DNA of 40,125 nt. Source: Bacillota bacterium. Its GTDB lineage: Bacteria; Bacillota; UBA994; PWPR01. Both the position numbers and the translations under genes were made by a program. Under the pieces are notes generated by a model. The model was not told the origin of the DNA, did not search any database, and saw nothing but the letters and a program-made list of their open reading frames with translations. Positions 1 through 8,467 of the stretch are shown piece by piece (position 1 is the stretch's first letter; each line of letters opens with the position of its first letter). Location: assembly GCA_028280325.1 (NCBI GenBank), contig JANQLZ010000019.1:1-40125 (forward strand), read 5' to 3'.

Positions 1-192
1 ACCCAGCAGGGCATTATCTGTATAACCATGCATAAATGCAACCAGATGACCTGGGCCGCGGTTGTTTCTAAACAGATAATAGGGCAGACCCTGACAGTAC
101 TTTATACTGCCCGTTATCCTGCCTGATGGTGTTGTTATAGTAATACTGGAACTCTGCTTTAACGTGCTCCAGATAGTTTTAAGCTCCCACAT
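1..192 (-). CDS. Partial hypothetical protein running off the left edge
   Basis: An open frame on the minus strand starts at ATG 192..190 and stays open to base 1, giving the first 64 residues of a longer protein. GAGGTG at 203..198 lies 5 nt upstream of the ATG, a good ribosome binding site. The start reads MWELKTIWSTLKQSSSI and later contains RNNRGPGHLVAFMHGY. I recognise no domain, signal peptide or membrane segment. It lies downstream of the nitroreductase on the same strand, with a hairpin between them, so it is probably a separate transcription unit. The call rests on the start signal and the uninterrupted frame only. Confidence 0.55.
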   Translation of the reverse strand, partial: MWELKTIWSTLKQSSSITITTPSGRITGSIKYCQGLPYYLFRNNRGPGHLVAFMHGYTDNALLG

Positions 193-335
193 TATTGCAC
201 CTCAGCATTTCTAATATTGTCATTGTGTTCTATTGGTGGCTACTGTCCGGCTGGTTCAAAATTTTTTCCGTTTATCATTATCTTCTATTGCAGATAAAAG
301 TGCAACCCTTCAACGAAGATTTCTGGACAGTTAAA

Positions 336-363
336 GTTGGAGCAGCCTGGCGACTGCTCCAAC
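336..363 (-). terminator. Stem-loop downstream of the nitroreductase gene
   Basis: GTTGGAGCAG (336-345) and CTGCTCCAAC (354-363) form a perfect 10-bp stem with an 8-nt loop. It lies 60 bp past the nitroreductase stop. On the minus strand the stem is followed by CTTTAACTG, a weak T tract, so termination efficiency is uncertain. On the plus strand it is followed by TATTTTC. Confidence 0.5.
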
Positions 364-422
364 TATTTTCAGTCTTTCACCATTACAGATCATTAAAGTG
401 CTGGAAATACACTCGCCTGCAG

Positions 423-1298
423 CTACTTGTCCTCTCCCAGAAATTTAAAGCCCTGGTCTTTCAGAAAATCAATAATTTGCTTGTTGTATGATCTGAGCCG
501 CAGCGGATTATAGTGCCAGCCGAAACGGTATTGAGCACGGTTGATGCCCTGCTGTTGCTTGATTCTTTCAATAACCTCCTTGGACCACTCCGGACCACTG
601 ACTTCCGTGGCAACTTCCTGGAAATGAGCCAGGTACTTGTCTAAAACATCTCCGCTGAGATTCTGGATCCAGTTATCGTATTTGTCATTCACAATCTTTT
701 CCACAATCTCATCATCCGATAGCATTTTGTAAGACTCTTGATGCACGACAACATCTTGGGCCAGTTTTTTTCTGCCCAAGCCTTTGTCATCAGAATATCC
801 CAGGCAGGTCATCAGAATTGGAACGGTAAGTTTGGGCAGATCAAAATGTTCTTTCAGCTCCTGGTAATAGGCATTAACAGTGCCTATGTAAACACTGCCG
901 ACGCCCAGAATATTGGCTGCACATTCCATGCTTTGAGCCATACACATCACATCTTCAATGGAAATAATATAGTCCCTCAAAGCGTGCTCCCGGCCAAAAG
1001 GAGCGTTTTGAACTTCTGCCCACCTTTGCAGCCGGTAATAATCGACCAGATAGAGCAACAAAGTGTCGGCCTTTTCAATAAATCCCTGTTTACATAGTTT
1101 TGCCAGATAGCTTTTGCTGGCACTGTCTCGAATCATTATGACACTGACTGGTTGGAGATTACCGCCTGAGGCCGCATTGAGGCCAACCTCTAAAATATGG
1201 TTGAGGACCTCTTCTTCAATTGGCTTCTGGATAAAATTGCGATGGCTGTATCTGTTTTTTAACAGCTGGAGCGCCTGCTGTTGAACCTTGGAAATCAT
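423..1298 (-). CDS. Nitroreductase family FMN-dependent oxidoreductase
   Basis: A 291-residue flavoprotein of the nitroreductase superfamily, expected to use FMN and NAD(P)H to reduce nitro compounds, quinones or other electrophiles in the cytoplasm. The N-terminal NRYSHRNF segment (about residues 13-20) and SGGNLQPVSV (about 42-51) match the FMN phosphate and isoalloxazine contacts of the family, and GVGSVYIGT matches the second FMN-contact region. The C-terminal about 90 residues are an extension beyond the minimal fold. I placed the start at ATG 1298 because AGGAGGT lies just upstream; an in-frame upstream ATG at 1334 lacks a ribosome binding site. A perfect palindrome 38 bp upstream may be its operator. 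The physiological substrate cannot be read from sequence. Confidence 0.9.
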   Translation of the reverse strand: MISKVQQQALQLLKNRYSHRNFIQKPIEEEVLNHILEVGLNAASGGNLQPVSVIMIRDSASKSYLAKLCKQGFIEKADTLLLYLVDYYRLQRWAEVQNAPFGREHALRDYIISIEDVMCMAQSMECAANILGVGSVYIGTVNAYYQELKEHFDLPKLTVPILMTCLGYSDDKGLGRKKLAQDVVVHQESYKMLSDDEIVEKIVNDKYDNWIQNLSGDVLDKYLAHFQEVATEVSGPEWSKEVIERIKQQQGINRAQYRFGWHYNPLRLRSYNKQIIDFLKDQGFKFLGEDK

Positions 1299-1624
1299 AG
1301 TATACCTCCTAGCTTTGGTTTGTAACTCATTCACTATTTGATATCAAATTCCTGTATGCCAGAGCAATTATGATGACATTTTTTTTCTGGTCATCTCCTT
1401 TACTTACCGATTACCTAACACATTCCGACGCTGTCCTGCTTTTAACGATATCTTAACCATTACTCAGTAATAATTCTGCGACCTGGATTTTTAAATCTCT
1501 GTATTAAATAATTGGTAAACTAAAATAAGCACTAGTAGAACTTGCTCTCTGCTGGTAGAATAATAACATCAAATCATGTTGTCATTAACAGCAACCTGAT
1601 AATTATTGGAATAGAGGATTTTAC
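1299..1624. other. Divergent intergenic region, nitroreductase / DUF3048 gene
   Basis: This AT-rich region must carry both divergent promoters. The only clear structure I see is the 14-bp palindrome at 1336-1349. No small gene with a ribosome binding site is visible. Confidence 0.5.
1336..1349. promoter_or_regulatory. 14-bp perfect palindrome, candidate operator
   Basis: ATTTGATATCAAAT is a perfect 14-bp palindrome lying 38 bp upstream of the chosen nitroreductase start. This is where a repressor site for a redox- or electrophile-sensing regulator would be expected. The TTGATATCAA core resembles MarR-type operators as I remember them, but the regulator is not identifiable here. Confidence 0.4.
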
Positions 1625-2659
1625 ATGAGTAAATTTCGACGACTGTTCTTGCTGTTGATTCTGTTAATTGTACTATTATGTATCGGATGCAGTTCACAGC
1701 CAGCGGAGGATTCAATCGGTACATCCAAGCCCGTTGATCCAGCCAAGCCTGAACCAGTGCCTGACCCAGAGCCTGAAGTAATACCTGAACCAGAGCTGCC
1801 GGGAGCATTTTTTGTAATGATCGATGATCATCCTCAAGCCAGGCCTCAACTAAATTTAGAAAAAGCCGATATAGTATATGAAATAGTCTGTGAGGGGACT
1901 TACACCAGATATTTGGCCGGTTTTTACACGATTGATCCGATTAAAGTTGGCCCGATAAGAAGTGCTCGCTACTACTTTGTCCAAACTGTCTTGCCCTATG
2001 ATAGTTTATACATCCATGTAGGCGGAAATATGGATGCCATGGATATGATAGAAGACCTGGGTATTAAAACCATGTGTGATATAACCAATGCCAGTGGTTA
2101 TTATATTAGAGACAAATCTCGTCTAATGCCTCATAATAGTTACATAACAACTGAATCCATTCTTAAATTTGCTGAGAAAAGAAAACATTCCTTGGAGCCT
2201 CTGCCAGAGTTACGGGTTGGAGAACTGACAGATGGTCGTGGCATAACGGAAATTGAACTCATTTATGGGACTGAGAAGCATCCTCATGACATTAAATGGG
2301 TGTATCAGCCTGAAGAGGATAGGTTTTTGCGGTATTTAAACGGGGAGGTTTTTATTACAGCCTCTGAGAGCAATATCTTGGCAGACAATATTATCATTAT
2401 TGAAGCTCCGGTAAAAACTGTAAGGGTACCTGTTGACGGTATCCAAAGTGAGATTGACCTGATTGACAGTGGCCGAGCAGTATTCCTGCGTAATGGCAAA
2501 CTATACCATGGTATTTGGCAGAAAGAAAGCGCAGAGCAGCATTTTACTTATCGACTTGATGATGGGCGCATGTGGGTTTATGAAGAGGGCAATACCTGGG
2601 TACAGCAGGTTCACTCTCTGACAGAAAACTCTATTATTTCTTTTATTGAAACTCAGTAA
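1625..2659 (+). CDS. yerB: DUF3048 (YerB-like) lipoprotein
   Basis: A 344-residue lipoprotein of the YerB/DUF3048 family, whose biochemical role is not established. Residues 1-21 are a hydrophobic signal ending in a lipobox-like LCIG before Cys22. A Pro/Glu/Asp-rich linker (about 30-58) then spaces the protein from the membrane. The DUF3048 N-terminal domain spans about 60-200, with the typical VMIDDHPQARPQ start and GPIRSARYY. The C-terminal DUF3048 domain spans about 225-340, with HGIWQKES and the DGRMWVYEEGNTWVQ ending. The length is normal for the family. AGAGGAT sits upstream of the ATG. Outer-face location is inferred from the lipobox; position -3 is Cys, which is unusual but tolerable. 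Confidence 0.9.
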   Translation: MSKFRRLFLLLILLIVLLCIGCSSQPAEDSIGTSKPVDPAKPEPVPDPEPEVIPEPELPGAFFVMIDDHPQARPQLNLEKADIVYEIVCEGTYTRYLAGFYTIDPIKVGPIRSARYYFVQTVLPYDSLYIHVGGNMDAMDMIEDLGIKTMCDITNASGYYIRDKSRLMPHNSYITTESILKFAEKRKHSLEPLPELRVGELTDGRGITEIELIYGTEKHPHDIKWVYQPEEDRFLRYLNGEVFITASESNILADNIIIIEAPVKTVRVPVDGIQSEIDLIDSGRAVFLRNGKLYHGIWQKESAEQHFTYRLDDGRMWVYEEGNTWVQQVHSLTENSIISFIETQ

Positions 2660-2723
2660 TATACTAAATATTTTGAGTTCATTATTATAAATTATGTTTA
2701 ACTATTACCAAGGAGGAACAGAG

Positions 2724-3005
2724 ATGGCTGAAATTGCGCAGAAGAAGATACGAGAGGGTTTGCGTATTAGGCGAAAGAAAAAAGGTTTAACTCAAAAGGA
2801 GTTGGCTCAGGAGTTAGGAATGTCTCGCAGTTTTTATGGGTTAATTGAAACAGGTTTGAGAGAACCTTCAATGGATGTTGCTATAAAAATGGCAGAATAC
2901 TTTGATACCACCATAGAGGACCTATTTTATCGCACGTACTGGTTAAATTATTTGGAGAGCAGAAACATAAGAGAACAAGATGTTGTTTATCGCAAGCCGT
3001 ACTAG
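2724..3005 (+). CDS. XRE-family helix-turn-helix transcriptional regulator
   Basis: A 93-residue DNA-binding protein. Residues about 8-65 form a complete Cro/C1-type HTH, with LRIRRKKKGLTQKELAQELG followed by the recognition helix SRSFYGLIETGLREPS. It ends about 28 residues after the domain, with no ligand-binding or peptidase domain, so it is a minimal XRE regulator like those often found beside stress or mobile genes. The start at 2724 follows AAGGAGG; an upstream in-frame start at 2694 has no ribosome binding site. It lies 25 bp ahead of the glycosylase gene and is probably co-transcribed with it. Its target is unknown. Confidence 0.9.
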   Translation: MAEIAQKKIREGLRIRRKKKGLTQKELAQELGMSRSFYGLIETGLREPSMDVAIKMAEYFDTTIEDLFYRTYWLNYLESRNIREQDVVYRKPY

Positions 3006-3030
3006 TAATACATAATCAGGTGATTTTAAT

Positions 3031-3546
3031 ATGCAGATTTACGGCTTTGGACCGGTGGTCAATGATCAGAGCAGAATTTTAATTTTAGGGTCTATGCCAA
3101 GTGTAACTTCTTTAAACCAGCATCAATACTACGCATTTTATCGAAATCATTTTTGGCGAATTATATTTGATTTATTTGGAGAGCAATACATAGATAATTA
3201 TTCCAAGCGCCTCAACTATATGTTATCGAAGAAAATTGCTTTATGGGATGTTGTTAAATCGTGTATCAGGAAGGGAAGTCTTGATTCAAAAATTAAGCAA
3301 CCATTGGTTAACAACTTTCGATGGTTGTTTTACTCTTACCCTAAATTAAACCAGGTAGTTTTTAATGGCACCAAAGCAAAGCAGTTGTTTTATCGCCATG
3401 TCAACAAAGCCCTGTACAATCAAAAGGTCTGCACCCTGGTCCCGTCCTCCAGTCCTGCTAATACCAAGCCTTACAGCCTAAAACTGGAGCAGTGGAAAAA
3501 GGTATTCAGTGAATCTGCACATTTCAGAGTAGTGTCAGCAAAGTGA
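3031..3546 (+). CDS. DNA-deoxyinosine (hypoxanthine-DNA) glycosylase
   Basis: A 171-residue protein of the uracil-DNA glycosylase superfamily, matching the group of hypoxanthine/deoxyinosine glycosylases that start base-excision repair of deaminated adenine. The N-terminal catalytic region has LGSMPSVTS and then QYYAFYRNHFW, where the Asn of NHFW is the expected catalytic residue. The C-terminal half has FNGTKAKQLF and the PSSSPAN loop, equivalent to the DNA-intercalating loop of the superfamily. The length is normal. GGTGATTTTAAT precedes the start, a modest ribosome binding site. It sits between a regulator and a secreted protein, with 16 bp to the next gene. Confidence 0.88.
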   Translation: MQIYGFGPVVNDQSRILILGSMPSVTSLNQHQYYAFYRNHFWRIIFDLFGEQYIDNYSKRLNYMLSKKIALWDVVKSCIRKGSLDSKIKQPLVNNFRWLFYSYPKLNQVVFNGTKAKQLFYRHVNKALYNQKVCTLVPSSSPANTKPYSLKLEQWKKVFSESAHFRVVSAK

Positions 3547-3562
3547 CTAAAGGAGTGGTTAA

Positions 3563-4726
3563 ATGCGAAAGTTTGCTCAGGGTCTGATCGTTGGAATTTT
3601 GCTGACAATCCTGTTCCTGGCCCTTTCCGGAGCAGCACAAGGCGTTCAGCAGAGTATTACAGTGTATTTTAACAGAATTAATCTGCAGGTAAAGGGCCGG
3701 CCGGTAATGACTGATAATTTCCTGTATAACGGCATAACCTATGTGCCGTTAAGAGAGGTATCAGAAATGCTGGATAAACAGGTGTTCTATAACAGTGTGA
3801 CGGCAACGGTAAACATCACCGACAAACTGGTTGACAGTGATTATGTTTTAGGTGATTCTGCTGTCAATGGAGTAGAAATAGGCATGACCAAGCAGGAACT
3901 GATTGAGATGCACGGAATGCCAGACCGAGTCGACCCCTCGGTGTATGGCTTTACCTGGTATGTGTATAACGACGATTATCAGTCCTATGTTCAGGCTGGC
4001 GTTCAGAATGACAGAGTAGTTGCCTTGTTCAGCAATATCGGAGAGTGGCAGCTTCAGGATGCAATCGGCATTGGCACAGCTCAGGGTGCAGTCAATGAAA
4101 AACTGGGTCAGCCGTTGCCAACTATTACTGAAGGCAAATATGTCTACGCAGTCGGGCAAAGCACGGAATACGGCTTATATGATTTCAGCGAGCAGCTGTA
4201 CAGTTATGTTTTTTTTGACACCCATCAAAACCAATCTGTAACTGCCGTACTGCTTTGGAGTAAGGAAATACCCTTTAAAGATATCTATTGGGGCTCCTTT
4301 CATGATTTTGAGGTGGAAAAGTGGCAGCAAGCCATGGAACAGCAGCTGTTTGACTTAAGCAATACCATCAGATTAAGAATGGGGTATCCGGTTATGGACT
4401 GGGATGACCAGGCTGCTGAAGCTGCATACTTACACAGCTGCGATATGTCAGCCAATCAGTTCTTTGATCACATCAATTTAAAAGGAGAGGGTCCGTTCGA
4501 CCGGATTAAAGCTCAAGGCATCAGGTATGTCAGGGCTGGTGAGAATTTGGCAATGGGTCAAATCAACTCTATCTTTGCCGTTCAGGGTTTAATGAACTCA
4601 GAGGGGCACCGTAAGAATCTGTTAGGCGAATATCAGCGGTTGGGAGTAGGTGTTTGTTTTAACAGTGGCAGAAAACAAACCTATTATACACAAAACTTTT
4701 ATACCCCTTTAACTGTTGAAAGATAG
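3563..4726 (+). CDS. Secreted CAP-domain protein with copper amine oxidase N-like stalk
   Basis: A 387-residue exported protein. Residues about 8-26 form a signal peptide or N-terminal membrane anchor. Residues about 30-85 match the copper-amine-oxidase N-terminal-like wall domain common in Clostridia, seen in DNFLYNGITYVPLREVSEML. Residues about 100-230 match the CAP-associated N-terminal domain, with GMTKQELIEMHGMPDRV. Residues about 265-385 form a CAP/SCP/PR1 domain: RLRMGYPVMDWDDQAAEAA, a DHINLKGEGPFDR loop, GENLAMG, NSEGHRKNLL and LGVGVCF, including the conserved His and Glu positions. Similar proteins in spore formers are surface or coat associated, but the function is not established. 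AGGAG lies ahead of the start. A terminator follows at 4743. Confidence 0.9.
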   Translation: MRKFAQGLIVGILLTILFLALSGAAQGVQQSITVYFNRINLQVKGRPVMTDNFLYNGITYVPLREVSEMLDKQVFYNSVTATVNITDKLVDSDYVLGDSAVNGVEIGMTKQELIEMHGMPDRVDPSVYGFTWYVYNDDYQSYVQAGVQNDRVVALFSNIGEWQLQDAIGIGTAQGAVNEKLGQPLPTITEGKYVYAVGQSTEYGLYDFSEQLYSYVFFDTHQNQSVTAVLLWSKEIPFKDIYWGSFHDFEVEKWQQAMEQQLFDLSNTIRLRMGYPVMDWDDQAAEAAYLHSCDMSANQFFDHINLKGEGPFDRIKAQGIRYVRAGENLAMGQINSIFAVQGLMNSEGHRKNLLGEYQRLGVGVCFNSGRKQTYYTQNFYTPLTVER

Positions 4727-4742
4727 CGATGATACGATTGAT

Positions 4743-4768
4743 ACCAGCTAACGCTGGTTTTTTGTTTT
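4743..4768 (+). terminator. Intrinsic terminator after the CAP-domain gene
   Basis: ACCAGC (4743-4748), loop TAAC, GCTGGT (4753-4758), followed by TTTTTTGTTTT. This is a compact 6-bp stem with a strong T tract, starting 17 bp after the stop codon. Confidence 0.85.
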
Positions 4769-5058
4769 AGAGGTAATAATCCACATAAGTAACTGATTGA
4801 ACGAGTAAAATGACGAAGTGAACCAGGTATGTTGTGGATTACGGATTATTATGTTTTGTTTATTGCAATTATGAAAAAGCTACGTACTATTTTTTTATTT
4901 TTTTTAATACGACAACCCCTAAGAGCTCTGCTCGTTACTGATAGAGTTCCAGCGATTCCTTCAGTAGGCCCTATTTTATGGTTATTACTCTTATTTTGCT
5001 ATATTTTTCATCATAAACACTGCTATAATTTAAACAAAAACTCGCAAGGGGTCAGTTT
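4769..5058. other. Intergenic region ahead of the S41 peptidase gene
   Basis: A 290-bp stretch that I read as non-coding leader and promoter. It holds a 9-bp inverted repeat (TAATCCACA 4777-4785, TGTGGATTA 4833-4841, 47 nt apart) and an extended -10 promoter at 5021-5029. A 77-residue hydrophobic frame crosses it but has no ribosome binding site and contains the promoter. Confidence 0.5.
5021..5029 (+). promoter_or_regulatory. Extended -10 promoter for the S41 peptidase gene
   Basis: TGCTATAAT is a consensus TATAAT with the extended TGN element. It lies 30 bp upstream of the ATG, which leaves a short leader containing the GGGGT ribosome binding site. No good -35 hexamer is visible at 16-18 bp, which is tolerable for extended -10 promoters. 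Confidence 0.5.
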
Positions 5059-6441
5059 ATGAAATTTAAGTATACCGGTTTAGTAATAATCGGCTTGTTT
5101 TTAGTCCTGTTTTTAGGATCACGGCTCAATCTATATGATGCCATCAGTAATAATGAAACTCGGCAGCTGCCGGCTTCGACTGTAATGAAAAAGGAGGAAA
5201 TGCAGGAAGACATAGATTTTATGGTAGCCAAGATTATGGCAGTTCACCCTCAAACACACAGCGGCAGGCCTCAGTATTTGGCCCAGGCAGTAGATTCGGT
5301 TCAGAGTAAAATTACCGGGCCGCTGACCGCCGGTGAATTTTATTTTCTGGCTGCAACTGTTTCCAGTTCGCTTAAAGACGCCCATACCAGTCTGTATTAT
5401 GGGAATACCCAGGGTAATCGGGTGATCAATCTACCGCTGATCTGGCTGAAAAGAAGTCTGTGTGTTATCCAAAATACAGATGTCTTGCTGGCAGGGGATG
5501 AGATTGTCAGCATTGGCAGCAAGTCAGTTGCAGATATATTTAAAAAAATGTCTGAGTTTATTCCGGCAGAGAATGAAGGCTGGGTCAGGGCCAGAGCAGC
5601 TAGGACTCTGGTCAACGAGTCGATTCTGCGGCACCTGGGGCTGATTAACCTGGACAATACTGTGACAGTAACTTATCTGCGGGACAAAAAAGAAAAAACA
5701 GTCAATCTGCCGCTGCAGGCCATGCTTACTAATTCAAATCAAAATACAGAGTACATCAGTTACACTTTTTATGAGGAGTTGTCCTTAGGGGTGTTCAGGT
5801 TTGACAAGTGCATCTACGATGCACATTTTAAAAATCAGGTTAAACAGTTTTTTAAACAGGTTCGGGAAAAGGAGATAAAAAATGTAGCTATTGATGTTCG
5901 TCAGAATACTGGCGGCAATTCCCAGGTTATAGACGAGCTAATCAGCTATCTCCGCCAGGTAAAAGAAATAAAGAACTACAGTGCAGTTATCAGGTATTCC
6001 AAGGATGTAGCCGGTCAAAGACAGGGCATGTGGCGAACCAGCGGGTTAAAAGAGTATCAGGCTACCGTAGTAACGGTAGATCATGCCGAGGAGAGCCTGC
6101 AGTTTAACGGTGATCTTTATATTCTAACCTCAAATCAAACCTTCAGTTCCGGCAACTGGATTGCAGTAATGGCCCATGATAATGAATTTGCCACCCTGAT
6201 TGGGGAGCCTACCGGGAATGCTCCATCCAGTTTTGGTGATGTATTGGGCTTTAAATTGCCTAATTCGGGCTACCATTTGTCACTGTCATTTAAAAAGTTT
6301 CAGCGCCCTGAGCCAGCTAATGATCCAGCCAATACACTTACTCCGGATATTATTGTTTATACTGTTGCCGAGGATATCAGAAACAATCGAGATCCTCAGA
6401 TGGAAGCCCTGTTGGAGCTGTTGAGTAATAAATCGGAATAA
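5059..6441 (+). CDS. S41-family (C-terminal processing type) serine peptidase, membrane anchored
   Basis: A 460-residue protein with an N-terminal membrane anchor (about 5-22) and most of its mass predicted outside the cell. Residues about 40-110 are helical, and about 110-225 contain a PDZ-like stretch (LLAGDEIVSIGSKSVADIF). The S41 catalytic domain is about 245-440: VAIDVRQNTGGNSQVID is the family's substrate-binding glycine segment. TSNQTFSSGNW carries the nucleophile, Ser363 or Ser364. IGEPTGNAPSSFG and TLTPDI are further family landmarks. It resembles IRBP/tricorn-like S41 members rather than CtpA, as there is no clean PDZ domain. The substrate is unknown. It is separated from the upstream CAP gene by a terminator and its own promoter, and convergent with the peptide transporter. 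Confidence 0.87.
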   Translation: MKFKYTGLVIIGLFLVLFLGSRLNLYDAISNNETRQLPASTVMKKEEMQEDIDFMVAKIMAVHPQTHSGRPQYLAQAVDSVQSKITGPLTAGEFYFLAATVSSSLKDAHTSLYYGNTQGNRVINLPLIWLKRSLCVIQNTDVLLAGDEIVSIGSKSVADIFKKMSEFIPAENEGWVRARAARTLVNESILRHLGLINLDNTVTVTYLRDKKEKTVNLPLQAMLTNSNQNTEYISYTFYEELSLGVFRFDKCIYDAHFKNQVKQFFKQVREKEIKNVAIDVRQNTGGNSQVIDELISYLRQVKEIKNYSAVIRYSKDVAGQRQGMWRTSGLKEYQATVVTVDHAEESLQFNGDLYILTSNQTFSSGNWIAVMAHDNEFATLIGEPTGNAPSSFGDVLGFKLPNSGYHLSLSFKKFQRPEPANDPANTLTPDIIVYTVAEDIRNNRDPQMEALLELLSNKSE

Positions 6442-6449
6442 CCCAGAAA

Positions 6450-6487
6450 AAAGCCTGATAGATTGCTAATCTTGATCAGGCTTTATT
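6450..6487. terminator. Terminator between convergent S41 and ABC transporter genes
   Basis: AAAGCCTGAT (6450-6459) pairs with ATCAGGCTTT (6475-6484), a perfect 10-bp stem with a 15-nt loop. The plus side reads CTTTATTA and the minus side reads CTTTTTTCTGGG after the stem. It can therefore serve both converging transcripts, and best the minus strand. Confidence 0.8.
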
Positions 6488-6504
6488 ACTGGAATTATTT
6501 ATCC

Positions 6505-7476
6505 TTAAGGTGCTTCAGGAAAGTGACAGGCCACAGCATGGCTGTCAGCCAGCTGCCGGAGTTCTGGCATTGTTTGGTAGCAGAGATCTGTTGCTTTCCA
6601 ACAGCGGGTGCAGAAGCGGCAGCCCTCTGGAATATTAATTGAACTGGGGATTTCTCCTTCTAATATTATTCGCTTGCCATTCTTGCCTCGGTCAATAGTG
6701 GGTGCCGCTGACAACAGGGCTTTGGTATAAGGGTGAAAGGGGTGAGAAAACAGGCTTTCTGTAGGTGCTATCTCAACCAATTTACCCAAATACATCACTG
6801 CGACCCGATCACTGATATGCTGTACTACGTGTAGATCATGGGATATAAACAAATATGTCATATCGTATTCCTGCTTAAGTTCGATCAGCAGGTTTATGAT
6901 CTGAGCCTGAATAGAGACATCAAGGGCAGATACTGCCTCATCGCAGACTATGAAACTGGGCTTTAAAGCTATAGCTCGAGCTATCGCAATGCGTTGTCTT
7001 TGCCCCCCTGAAAACTCGTGGGGGTAGCGCGGGGCAAAGGAGGGGCTGAGTCCCACCTGTAATAACAGTTCGGTAATGCGGTTGCTAATCTCTGAGCTGT
7101 TCATTCCCCCGCTAACGCTCAAAATCTCTCGCAGCATTTGCGATACGTTATGCCGCGGGTTCAGGGAGCTGTAAGGGTCCTGAAAAACGATCTGCAGATC
7201 ATGTCGCAAAAGCCTTAAGGTATTTTCATCTAACTCCAGAATATTCTGATCGTTGTAGATTACCTGCCCGGAAGTGGGTTTTACTAATCTCAATACTGAT
7301 CTGCCAAATGTAGTTTTGCCACACCCTGATTCTCCAACCAATCCCAGGGTTTCTCCCTCAAATATATCAATAGAGATGTCGTCGACGGCCTTAACATAGC
7401 CTTTGGTTTTAGAAAGCAGGCCTTCTTTAACTGGGAAGTATGTTTTTAGATTTTCGACCTTGATAATAGCTTCCAT
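6505..7476 (-). CDS. dppF: Oligopeptide/dipeptide ABC transporter, second ATPase (DppF/OppF)
   Basis: A 323-residue nucleotide-binding subunit that powers peptide import with its partner ATPase. Walker A is GESGCGKTT, the ABC signature [14 protein letters not shown], Walker [13 protein letters not shown], and the H-loop SHDLHVV. The C-terminal oligopeptide-family tail carries [15 protein letters not shown], a cysteine set conserved in Opp/Dpp ATPases and reported to hold an Fe-S cluster in some. I set the start at ATG 7476 because it shares one base with the upstream stop (TAATG), giving translational coupling, and is preceded by GGAGGAG. A GTG 15 nt earlier overlaps that ribosome binding site. 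It is the last gene of the operon, followed by a bidirectional terminator. Confidence 0.93.
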   Translation of the reverse strand: MEAIIKVENLKTYFPVKEGLLSKTKGYVKAVDDISIDIFEGETLGLVGESGCGKTTFGRSVLRLVKPTSGQVIYNDQNILELDENTLRLLRHDLQIVFQDPYSSLNPRHNVSQMLREILSVSGGMNSSEISNRITELLLQVGLSPSFAPRYPHEFSGGQRQRIAIARAIALKPSFIVCDEAVSALDVSIQAQIINLLIELKQEYDMTYLFISHDLHVVQHISDRVAVMYLGKLVEIAPTESLFSHPFHPYTKALLSAAPTIDRGKNGKRIILEGEIPSSINIPEGCRFCTRCWKATDLCYQTMPELRQLADSHAVACHFPEAP

Positions 7477-8456
7477 TATGATCTCCTCCACTTAAAGCAG
7501 GCAATAGTGCGATTATCGATTAACTCTGTCAGCGGCTCCTGTTGATAGCAATGCTCATCAGCGTGTTCACAGCGTGGCGCGAATCGGCAGCCTGGCTGTA
7601 ACAGTAAAGGATTGGGGACCATGCCTTTGATAGTTTTTAACCTTTCTCCACGCCTGGTTTTCAGCCCTGGTATCGACCTGATCAGGGCCTCAGTATAGGG
7701 GTGGAGCGGGGAATATAATACCGCTTCCAACGGGCCGGATTCTACTATTTTACCTGCATACATAACGGCTACCTGATCTGCTATATCGGCCACTACGCCA
7801 AAATCATGGGTAATGAGCAGGATTGACATCTTGTTTTCGACACTCAGGCTTTTAAGCAGAAGCAGTATTTGAGCCTGAATCGTAACATCCAGGGCGGTGG
7901 TAGGCTCATCGGCTATCAACAGCTTTGGCTTAGAAGCCAGGGCCATAGCTATCATAATACGCTGCCTCAGTCCACCGGAAAGCTCATGAGGAAAGGCCTT
8001 GAATTTGTTTTTGGCATCGGGTATTCCAACCTTCTCCAGCATATCGATGCAGGCGCTGTCAATCTCCGCTTTTGCTAAACTGGAATGGGTTTTGTAAACC
8101 TCGCGCATCTGCCTGGAGATGCGAAATACTGGATTGAGGGAGGTCATCGGCTCCTGAAAGATCATGGCTATTTCCTTGCCCCGAATCTTACGAATCTCCT
8201 CCTTATTAAGGCTGCCAAGGTCTATTCCATTAAAATCTATCACCTCTGCCGAAATAATTGCAGGAGGAACCTTGAGCAGCCGGAGTAAAGATAAAGAAGT
8301 TACAGTTTTTCCACAGCCTGATTCTCCGACCAGAGCCAGGGTTTTTCCTGCTGGTACGTCAAAGGTAATCCCGTCAACAGCTCTGACCAGGCCTTCCGGA
8401 ACAGCAAAATGCACCTTTAGATCCTTAACTTGAAGTAAGCATTTTTCTTTGGTCAT
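7476..8456 (-). CDS. dppD: Oligopeptide/dipeptide ABC transporter, first ATPase (DppD/OppD)
   Basis: A 326-residue ATPase partner of the neighbouring subunit. Walker A is [11 protein letters not shown], the signature LSGGLRQRIMIAMALA, Walker B LLIADEPTTALDVTIQ, and the H-loop ITHDFGVVA. The C-terminal GCRFAPRCEHADEHC is the Opp/Dpp cysteine tail. Three consecutive possible starts exist (TTG 8462, ATG 8459, ATG 8456). I prefer 8456, which lies 7 nt from GGAGG; that motif itself overlaps the stop of the permease gene, so translation is probably coupled. The protein ends in the TAATG junction with dppF. Confidence 0.93.
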   Translation of the reverse strand: MTKEKCLLQVKDLKVHFAVPEGLVRAVDGITFDVPAGKTLALVGESGCGKTVTSLSLLRLLKVPPAIISAEVIDFNGIDLGSLNKEEIRKIRGKEIAMIFQEPMTSLNPVFRISRQMREVYKTHSSLAKAEIDSACIDMLEKVGIPDAKNKFKAFPHELSGGLRQRIMIAMALASKPKLLIADEPTTALDVTIQAQILLLLKSLSVENKMSILLITHDFGVVADIADQVAVMYAGKIVESGPLEAVLYSPLHPYTEALIRSIPGLKTRRGERLKTIKGMVPNPLLLQPGCRFAPRCEHADEHCYQQEPLTELIDNRTIACFKWRRS

Positions 8457-8467
8457 CATCAAACCTC

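Noticed and set aside
195-491. 98-residue plus-strand open frame at the left end
   Set aside because: No ribosome binding site, overlaps the end of the nitroreductase gene and the partial minus-strand gene's promoter area, and the composition does not look like a protein.
4777-4841. 9-bp inverted repeat TAATCCACA/TGTGGATTA as an insertion-element end pair
   Set aside because: Only 47 nt lie between the arms, with no flanking target duplication and no related copies seen; it may be chance or a weak operator.
4829-5062. 77-residue hydrophobic frame ending in an ATGA overlap with the S41 gene
   Set aside because: The ATGA overlap looked like coupling, but there is no ribosome binding site at either possible ATG. 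The best promoter for the S41 gene (TGCTATAAT) lies within it, and the S41 gene has its own GGGGT site.
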